64,000 nt of DNA, taken from contig NC_019870.2 of NCBI RefSeq assembly GCF_002234675.1, forward strand, positions 4,050,985 through 4,114,984, written 5' to 3'. The notes below the pieces were generated by a model. The model was not told where the DNA came from, searched no databases, and worked only from the letters and a program-made list of their open reading frames with translations. Shown in pieces: positions 57,039 through 64,000 of this stretch. Source of the DNA: Oryzias latipes (Eukaryota; Chordata; Actinopteri; Beloniformes; Adrianichthyidae). The position numbers were made by a program, and so were the translations under genes. The stretch's first letter is position 1; the number at the start of each line of letters is the position of its first letter.

Positions 57039-60000
57039 GTAGAATCCTGGATTTAGAAGTACTTCACATCTGGATGTCTTTGGAGTTTAATGTTTGAGTA
57101 AGAAGTTCTGGGTTCAGGGGTTCAGTTTCGTTTGCTCCTAATCTTGGTTGGTTTGGTTTTAAACCCCTGTATTTGTATTTGTATTTGTATTTATCTATTT
57201 AAGGGACAATGCAAACAACAAACAGTGCAGAGTACTCTAAAAGTAATGAGACACCTGCAGGATTGTAGCCTGGGCTAATTTCCATCCTCTGTCCCGTTCT
57301 GAACATGGCCAGCCACCTAGAGACTAAAAATAAAATGAGTAAAATAAAGTAAAAAAGTACATATATAGCGAGTAAAATTGCATTAAATAAATGACATAAA
57401 ATTAACATTTAAAACAGTTTCAAATGCATAGTTTCCCAAAATATACACCAATAGAACAATACTATGACACCTGTGGCCACTTTTTCACCCCCCAATGACT
57501 TATTTTTACTTTTGTTAGCAAACAGTTTTCTGGCATTGTGCCTAAAGTTAGCTTTGAGTGCAGGTTTGGTTTTCCAGCAGCCATGATCTCAATTGTTTTG
57601 AGAAAGTGTGGAGAGCCCTGAAATGCTTTCTGGGATTGTGTTCCAGGTTTGAGAGGCTCGAAAGGAGAAAACAGTCTGTCTGGAAGGAATAATGCAGTCG
57701 CCTCTTGAACTTGCTCTGTTGCTTCTGTTTTGTCCTGAAGTGGGGGAGGAGCCAAAATGCAATCTGCATGTTGAATCATATTGTTGAAGCTCAGTAGATT
57801 GTGTTTCTGAAGTATGTTCAATTATGGTGGCTTTTAGGCTTTTTGTCCAAAGTTTTCAGAGCTTGTTTGTGAACAGTTTGTAGAGGTTTCAGAATGGTTC
57901 TGCATGCTGATGCCCAGCTGGTCATACAGTAGGTCATTTGTGAAACAATCATTGCAGTATAGTACAGCTTAGCAGCTTCCAGAGTTAAGTTGTTTCTTAT
58001 GTGTCTGGTTTGTGTTTTTGTTTTTAAAGGTGAGCTGCGAACCAAACCTTTCTGCAGCGGTCGTGGGAACTACAGCTCTGAAACCTGCGGCTGCGTCTGC
58101 GAGCCCGGCTGGAGAGGGCCCAACTGCTCCGAGCCCGAGTGTCCCGGCGGCTGCCAGGACCGCGGCCGCTGCGTGGACGGGAGGTGCGAGTGTTGGCGCG
58201 GGTTCGCCGGAGACGACTGCTCGCTCCAGGTCTGCCCGGTGAGCTGCGGCACACACGGCCGCTGCGTCGGCACCGTCTGCGTCTGTGAGGACGGTTTCCA
58301 CGGCGACGACTGCTCCCAGAGCCGGTGCCTGAACGACTGCTTGGGCCGCGGTCACTGCGACGATGGCGACTGCGTGTGTGACGAACCGTGGACAGGCTAC
58401 GACTGCTCTGAGCTCATCTGCCCCAAAGACTGCTACGACCGCGGCCGCTGCGTGAACGGCACCTGCTTCTGCGACGAGGGCTTCAGCGGGGAGGACTGCG
58501 GGCAGCACAGCTGCCCCAACAACTGCCGCGGCAACGGCGTCTGCGTGGACGGAAAATGCATCTGCACGGCGGGCTACAGTGGCGAGGACTGCTCCCAGCC
58601 CACCTGTCTGAGCGACTGCAGCGGCAGGGGAACCTGCATCAAGGGGATGTGCATGTGCGACCCCGGCTACCAGGGCGATGACTGCAGTCAGGTGGCGTGC
58701 CTGAAAAACTGCCGCGGCAGGGGGCAGTGCATCAACGGCCGGTGCTCCTGCGACGCCGGCTTCCAGGGAGACGACTGCGCAGAGCTTTCCTGCCCCAACA
58801 GCTGCCGGCAGAGGGGGCAGTGCGTGAACGGCCAGTGCGTCTGCGACCAAGGCTTCGCCGGCGAGGATTGCAGCATCCACACCTGCCCCTCCGACTGCTA
58901 CGGCCGCGGCACCTGCGTGCACGGCCGCTGCGTGTGCCACGCAGGCTTCAGTGGCAACGACTGCAGCGAGCTGAGCTGCCCGAACGATTGCAAGGGGCGG
59001 GGCCTCTGCGTGGACGGCCAGTGCATCTGTGACGAGGGCTTCAGCGGCGAGGACTGCAGCCGGAGAGCCTGCCCCAACGACTGCCTGGGCCGCGGTGACT
59101 GCCTGGAGGGCAGGTGCGTCTGCCGGGAGGGCTTCTCCGGAGACGACTGCTCCGCCGTCTCCTGCCCGGAGAACTGCAGCGGCAGGGGCAGCTGCGTCGA
59201 CGGCAGGTGCTCGTGTGAGAGCGGCTACGAGGGAGACAGCTGCGCAGAGCGGAGCTGCAGCAACAGCTGTCATCAGAGAGGCAGCTGCGTGAACGCGCAG
59301 TGCGTCTGCGACGAGGGCTACATCGGAGAGGACTGCTCAGAGGGTGAGAAGTTTGGCCTTAGTCACATACATTCGTACAGGAGGTTGACCAGGGGGGGTT
59401 TTGGGTTGTCCAGGCCCGTGAAGCTGCATCTTAAACCTTGTGCTATCCTGTGGGGTCCAGATGACCCCACTCCCAACGTTAACACGCCTCCAAGGCACGG
59501 TAACGTTGGGGTCCAAGGGTTAAAGGGAGCACAGGTGTGTCTTGCAGTTCCCTTGAGGCTCACATATAGAAACCTTTAAAATCCACTTTGACGAAGAAGC
59601 GTCACAGGTTGCAGGACAGCGCCTGAACACCGGCCTCAAATGTTGGTTTTGCCTCTTTTCTCCCAGCCCAGTAGCAGTTTGTAGTTTCACATGCACACAC
59701 CCAGGCAGACGAATCCCTCACATTTCATGTTTTGTTGCCACCAGCAGTACAGGTACAGGTTTGACAATTTTTTTGCCTGCAGACAGCCGGTATTATCTAC
59801 CTGCAACTGTGGCTAAGGTTTTATCGGCTAACAACCCTGAACGTTTCAGCTCCAAACTAAATGTGGAGTTCCTGTTCTCCAGCTGAAGGTTTTGCTCTGT
59901 GTTCTTGGCTTCTCTTCTTCCCGTTACTCTGCTGCCCTGGAGTTTGCATTACTTCTTCATAGCAGACGAGAAAACATGTCCTTCTTGTTCCCCTTTCCAG

Positions 60001-62927
60001 TCTCTCCTCCAAAAGACTTGACGGTCGGCGAGGTCACCGAGGACACGGTGGACCTGTCCTGGGACAACGAGATGCTGGTCACGGAGTACCTGGTCACGTA
60101 TGCTCCCACGATTCCCGGAGGTCTTCTCATGGAGTTCACTGTGGCTGGAGACCAAAGTGCTGCCACGGTTACAGAGTTGGAACCTGGGATGGAGTATCTG
60201 ATCAGCGTCTACGCCGTCCTGAGCAACAAGAGAAGCATCCCTGTCAGCGCCAGGGTGGTCACAGGTACGCCTCCCGTCTGGGTAGTTCATGAGAAAATGG
60301 AACAAGAGTCGAATGTTTTGGTTACATCCTTGCAGATCTGCCCCAGCCGCAGGGTTTGAGGTTCAAATCCGTGAGGGAGACCTCTGTGGAGGTGGTGTGG
60401 GACCAGCTGGACATCTCCTTTGACGGGTGGGAGATCTATTTCCGTAACACGGTGAGCGCCACCTCCTCTTTTTGAGCTTTTTTTCATTTCTGTGGTCGGG
60501 ATGATGAGGGTTTATCGAGCTCTTTATCAAAACCTGCACTGATTTTGTTGCTGAGCTTTTTCTTTTTCATGTGGTAAACCTGAATCCTGTCCTTTTCTCA
60601 CCTTAAGTCAGGGGTCGGGAACCTTTTTGGTCAATCAAGCCATGAACGCCACATATTTTCAAATGTAATTTCGTGAGAGCCATACAATATGTTTAAAACT
60701 AAAAATTCAAGTGAATGTGTGCATTTTATGTCATTTCAACACTTTTAAAGTACAATAAGTCTGTGGATTCTTTTTAATAATATTGTTATTGTAACGGACT
60801 GAGTTGGATTGGTGGCTGTTCTAATTTCTGGAGTTCATTGAACGCATCAAGCAGAGATGCTGATTGGCCTCAGTCCTGTCGCTCAGTCATTGGTGGGTTT
60901 GGACCAATGGGGTTTAGCTATGGGCCGAATAAGGAAATAGGAGGACTGGTGCCTCAGCGTGGGAAAGGGGCGCTACATTATGCTGTTGCTAATAACTGAT
61001 GACTTCTTAACATTAATGCGACTCCTGGTGCTGCATGGTGATGGTCTTGTCTGGTTGATACGTGGTGAGTTTCAGCTTCATGCAGGCGTTGAGACTTCCG
61101 TCCGTTAAACGTTGGTCTGAATGTTCTTTAGATGTGAGAAATGCAGAGGTGGAGCCAAACATTGTCAGTAATACTCACACCCTGCAGTGTGTGGGATGTG
61201 ACGGGCAGCGCGTTCTACTCAGAGCGCCGTTTCACCTCGCTGCCTGCGCACACTACCCCTCCCCTTTTCCTGCTCAAAGACGGGAGCGCGCATCTGCCGG
61301 GACGGCCAAGCGCGGGTTTCAGGACGTTACAAACTGGCATCGCATCGCGCCTGAGAAGGACTGGTCTAATGAAACTGTATTTTTTTATTTTTTTATAATT
61401 AAAGGTTTGGCTGTGAGCCAGATGTGGCCATCAGAAGAGCCAGATGTGGCCATGAGTATAAATGTTTTAGCCACAGTTTCCTGAGGTTTGTATAAAATCT
61501 GTTTGCTTTTGAGCAGATCACCAACGGAAAACGATTTTCCTCACAAATTCCTCCGGTTTGCTTCGGTCGACACTTTTGAATCCTTCAAAAAGCTCTCAAA
61601 TGTCTGATGGAGAACTGAAAATGAAATTGATCCACATGGTTCCCCCGTTTATTGCAGAGGTTGCATCTTTTAAAATGACCGGCGCTTGGTGAAATCTGCA
61701 AAGGATGACAGATGTTTGGAGGCTGTAAAAACGCCTCACTACACACTTTATAGACTTTTCTCAGACTAACATGAAGACTTTCACACTTTATTCTCCTTAT
61801 TTGGACTCTAGAGCAAAAAGGAGATTGATCGACAGGGTTAACAGCCAATCACAATTCCAATGTGCTCTTAAAAAAAGCCCCCAAAACTTCAGTAAAACAG
61901 TTGGACTGCTAAAGGTGAACTGCAATATACAAGAGAACGCTTTTTCTTTTGACTCATTTTGGAAATGTTCCTTTTCTGGCTTCTTCTGCTTTTTTATGTT
62001 AAATCTTTTTTGCTGTCTTTCCTATTTTTTGACTTTTCTTTCTTTCTTTAAATGTTCTTTTTTTCCACCTTTTTGGCTCTTTTTTTAGAATTTGGATTCC
62101 TTTTTTTTTATTTTTTGCTTCTGTCTGACTTTTAGTGATCTGTTTAAAATCTACAACATGTTAAGATGCAAGTTATTTGATTTTATCGGTGTCCCACGTT
62201 TAACAAGATTGCACCTATGATAATTCTAAGACAATTAATATTTTCCTCCAAATGAAAAGAGCAACTTATCTCTTATGAACAAACTTTTCTTGCATCATCT
62301 GTAGGTGAATTAATGCAGATTTTTAAAATTATTAATAAGCTGAGTACAGCTGAGTAAACAAATTGTTTTTAATCCAGAAAATATTTCTAAAGTGATTAAA
62401 AAGGAACCATCTCTAAATGTCTGGTTTGTTTTTTAACGATTCTTGGCTTAACAAATGTGTTCCTTTCAAAATAAAAGTCAATTTCTTTCCTTGCAGATGC
62501 CCAAACACAATCAAGTTTCAGCTATAAAGACATAAAGATTAAAGGACCAACCAGAAGTCTAAAAAACACCAAAGATCATGTTAAAATATTTTTAAAGGGA
62601 AATAATGTTTATATAGATATATATATTTTATTACATTCATATACAAAAAGTATCAAACTTCAATTTTTTAAATTGTGAAAACCAACCTGCTCTGTTGATT
62701 TTGACCCACGTGGAGAATTCAGTGTTTCTCACCGGCATCTTCTGATGATTGATGCCATGTTTTGCACCTGCAGAAAGAAGAAAACGGAAAAGTCAAGAGC
62801 ATCCTCCCCCCCTCCCAAAACCAGTTGGTCCAGTCCGGGCTTGGACCGGGCCAGGAGTACGAGGTCTCCGTCAGCGTCATCAAGAACAACACCAGAGGAC
62901 CCCAGACGTCCAAAAGAGTCACCACCA
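56567..62927 (+). CDS. tnc: Tenascin-C, 5' part of gene (continues past the window)
   Basis: Tenascin-C is a secreted six-armed extracellular matrix glycoprotein that modulates cell adhesion and migration. Coding exons seen: 56567-57038, 58030-59343, 60001-60264, 60336-60451, 62774-62927 (773 complete codons); human TNC has about 2200 residues. Order: signal peptide about 1-22; basic RHRRQ site 29-33; assembly region with C115, C117, C145, C151 and C152 around a heptad coiled coil 122-145; half an EGF repeat plus 13 full repeats 158-595; FNIII-1 596-683; FNIII-2 684-773. [16 protein letters not shown] and VSPPKDL match human TNC closely, which favours tnc over tnr or tnn. All seen junctions are GT-AG and in phase. 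The rest lies beyond 64000. Confidence 0.97.
57162..57995 (-). pseudogene. Antisense LINE ORF2 relic in tnc intron 2
   Basis: On the minus strand the frame near 57996-57818 reads [20 protein letters not shown] then [20 protein letters not shown] and [12 protein letters not shown], the well-known C-terminal region of fish LINE reverse transcriptases. It continues, with frame changes, to about 57460, and ends in a (TACAAA)n 3' tail at 57162-57190. It is broken and lies about 35 bp before the tnc EGF-exon acceptor. Confidence 0.78.
58030..59343 (+). CDS. tnc: tnc EGF-repeat exon
   Basis: A single 1314 bp exon encodes a partial repeat ([18 protein letters not shown]...) and 13 tandem 31-residue EGF-like repeats of the form C-x3-C-x5-C-x4-C-x-C-x8-C. 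Human TNC has 14.5 repeats in the matching region, so this has one fewer. It is GC-rich compared with the flanking introns, which produces a 434-codon antisense shadow frame. The donor is GAGG|GTGAGA. Confidence 0.97.
59431..59523. mobile_element. piggyBac-like MITE, 93 bp, with TTAA on both sides
   Basis: Left TTAAACCTTGTGCTATCCTG, right GGTCCAAGGGTTAA; TTAA at 59431-59434 and 59520-59523. It is a short internal-deletion form of the 36532 element, in tnc intron 3. A fragment of another element (59524-59580, reversed partner of 31040-31255) starts at the same TTAA. Confidence 0.65.
60001..60264 (+). CDS. tnc: tnc fibronectin III domain 1
   Basis: It encodes residues 596-683: [36 protein letters not shown], and ends VSARVVT. 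It matches human TNC FNIII-1 (WDNEMRVTEYLVVYTP). It is one exon, phase 1 on both sides. Confidence 0.96.
60336..60451 (+). CDS. tnc: tnc fibronectin III domain 2, first half
   Basis: It encodes [20 protein letters not shown] and [18 protein letters not shown], matching human [20 protein letters not shown]. Phase 1 start, phase 0 end (ACG|GTGAGC). Confidence 0.95.
60609..61455. mobile_element. hAT-type element, right end degraded
   Basis: It begins CAGGGGTCGGGAACCTTTTTGG-like sequence and AGCCATGAACGCCACATATT, a common fish hAT start. Near 61430 it has repeated GAGCCAGATGTGGCCAT, the usual sequence before the right end, but the expected right inverted repeat is missing. It lies in tnc intron 5. 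Confidence 0.7.
62774..62927 (+). CDS. tnc: tnc fibronectin III domain 2, second half
   Basis: It encodes [40 protein letters not shown] and [10 protein letters not shown]. Human TNC has [20 protein letters not shown]. With the preceding exon it makes 270 bases, a full domain. The donor is CCA|GTGAGT; no further exon is visible before 64000. Confidence 0.95.
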
Positions 62928-64000
62928 GTGAGTCCAGACTTCTACAGGGAAAAAAGTCTGTTTCCAGTTTATAATATGAAGTCAGGCAGCAAGAATGTCA
63001 GAGCAGCAGGAAAACGTCAGCTTGAATTTGCATCCTCACTAAATCTCGCTCGTTGCTCCCGTCGTCGGCTCGTTGGACTTTTCATCGGAACACAAATCAC
63101 CTTGGAAGGCGACTCCGCCATCAGGGTTCGGTTGTCGCTCACTAAACCAGACGTTTCTGTTGTTTTTGGAGGAGCCGGTCGTTTGACGGGACAGAAGACG
63201 CCAGCGGTTCACCTTGAACGCCAGTTTTCCACACCTTCTTCACAAAAATACATTTTTTTTCCTTTTGGTGACAGCGGTCGACAGGAAACGCTTTTATTTC
63301 TTTACATAATAATAAATCTGTGTTTGCTGTGTCGTGTCCTGTGGACAAAAATAACCCTGGAGAGACGAGACTCTTCACAGATAAATCTGTGCTTTGCTTC
63401 ATCTTTTTGACATTTCTCCTGACTCCATCAGGGACTCTGGTGTTGCTTTCTTTGACTCCTGAAAGAATTCTTAAGTCCAGTTATTCTTTAAATGTTAATT
63501 TTATGATGTTCAAGCAAATTGCTAAACAAACACGCAAAAAATATGTTTGACATATCTCAAAACTGACAATAATTATCCATAATTTTATTTAAAGAAATGA
63601 ATCAGAATCACTTATATAGTTATCCCTCCATATTTTTCTACATGAATTCCTTATAAAAAGCATAGAAATGGAGGTGACCCGGGCTAAAATGCTGGGTGAC
63701 TCTACGATGGATTGAACTAAGACTTTCCTTCATCCATTTGCCCTTTTTTGAAAGGTTGTTAAAGAAAAGCAAACTGAACTCCAGACAGCCTGGCCGACCC
63801 CTTCAGGCTTCATTTTTCGCTCTCAGAATCCTCCGGAACTTGAATCCAGAGGATTCTGCATCACTTCAAAACATTTGGTCATGACGCCTTTGAACTCAAG
63901 ATACTCCGACATAAAAAAAAAACACTTAGAATATCTATTCATAAGAAATAAAATGAATTATATTGGAAAAACAAGCAAAAGTATAAATATAAAAAAGGTA
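62928..64000 (+). other. tnc: Start of the next tnc intron
   Basis: After the GTGAGT donor at 62928 I see no further exon matching a fibronectin III domain and no clear repeat. The 221-codon frame over 62745-63410 is the wrong frame across exon 6 and then intron. Confidence 0.6.

Noticed and set aside
57969..59273. 434-codon minus-strand frame, alanine/valine-rich
   Set aside because: It is the exact antisense of the GC-rich tnc EGF exon. The repeat period and low complexity come from the EGF repeats, and the frame has no domain.
62745..63410. 221-codon frame over tnc exon 6 and the next intron
   Set aside because: It is out of frame with the tenascin FNIII-2 exon; the correct frame gives a clear FNIII match with proper splice sites.

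Overview
This window looks like nuclear DNA of a teleost fish, most likely a percomorph. I judge this from two vertebrate genes with GT-AG introns and fish-type protein sequence, and from a dense load of fish-style DNA transposons (hAT, piggyBac-like, Harbinger-like MITEs), tRNA-derived SINEs and broken LINEs. There is no bacterial, viral, plasmid or CRISPR feature. The species cannot be fixed from the sequence alone.

Two genes lie head-to-tail on the + strand. The first is traf2 (TNF receptor-associated factor 2). It has a probable GC-rich promoter and noncoding first exon near 1125-1473, ten coding exons between 2483 and 16059 (596 codons), and a 3' UTR that may run to a polyadenylation signal at 19134. 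The protein has a RING finger, TRAF zinc fingers, a coiled coil and a TRAF-C/MATH domain. It is about 95 residues longer than the human protein, mainly because of a Pro/Ser-rich linker inside coding exon 7.

The second gene is tnc (tenascin-C). A probable noncoding first exon ends at 48585, with a promoter just upstream. A first intron of about 8 kb follows, then the coding start at 56567. The window contains the signal peptide, the assembly domain and coiled coil, one long exon with half an EGF repeat plus 13 full repeats, and the first two fibronectin III domains (773 complete codons). The gene continues beyond position 64000.

Between the genes (about 19.2-48.2 kb) I found no credible exon of another gene, only repeats and unclassified AT-rich sequence. 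The introns and this interval hold most of the interesting structure: an ~870 bp foldback in traf2 intron 7; two hAT elements inserted side by side in traf2 intron 9 with three copies of a related target octamer; a three-layer nest of transposons in tnc intron 1 with an empty site for comparison elsewhere in the window; an 18 bp minisatellite with a 162 bp higher-order period in the same intron; a SINE and a LINE fragment that share an identical 48 bp 3' tail; and about ten copies of one MITE-like family, two carrying a broken ORF start.

The genes act in different settings (cytosolic TNF-receptor signalling; extracellular matrix), and nothing here suggests they work together. I did not find a convincing undescribed biological system. 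The findings are mainly about transposon history, repeat structure and gene-model details.
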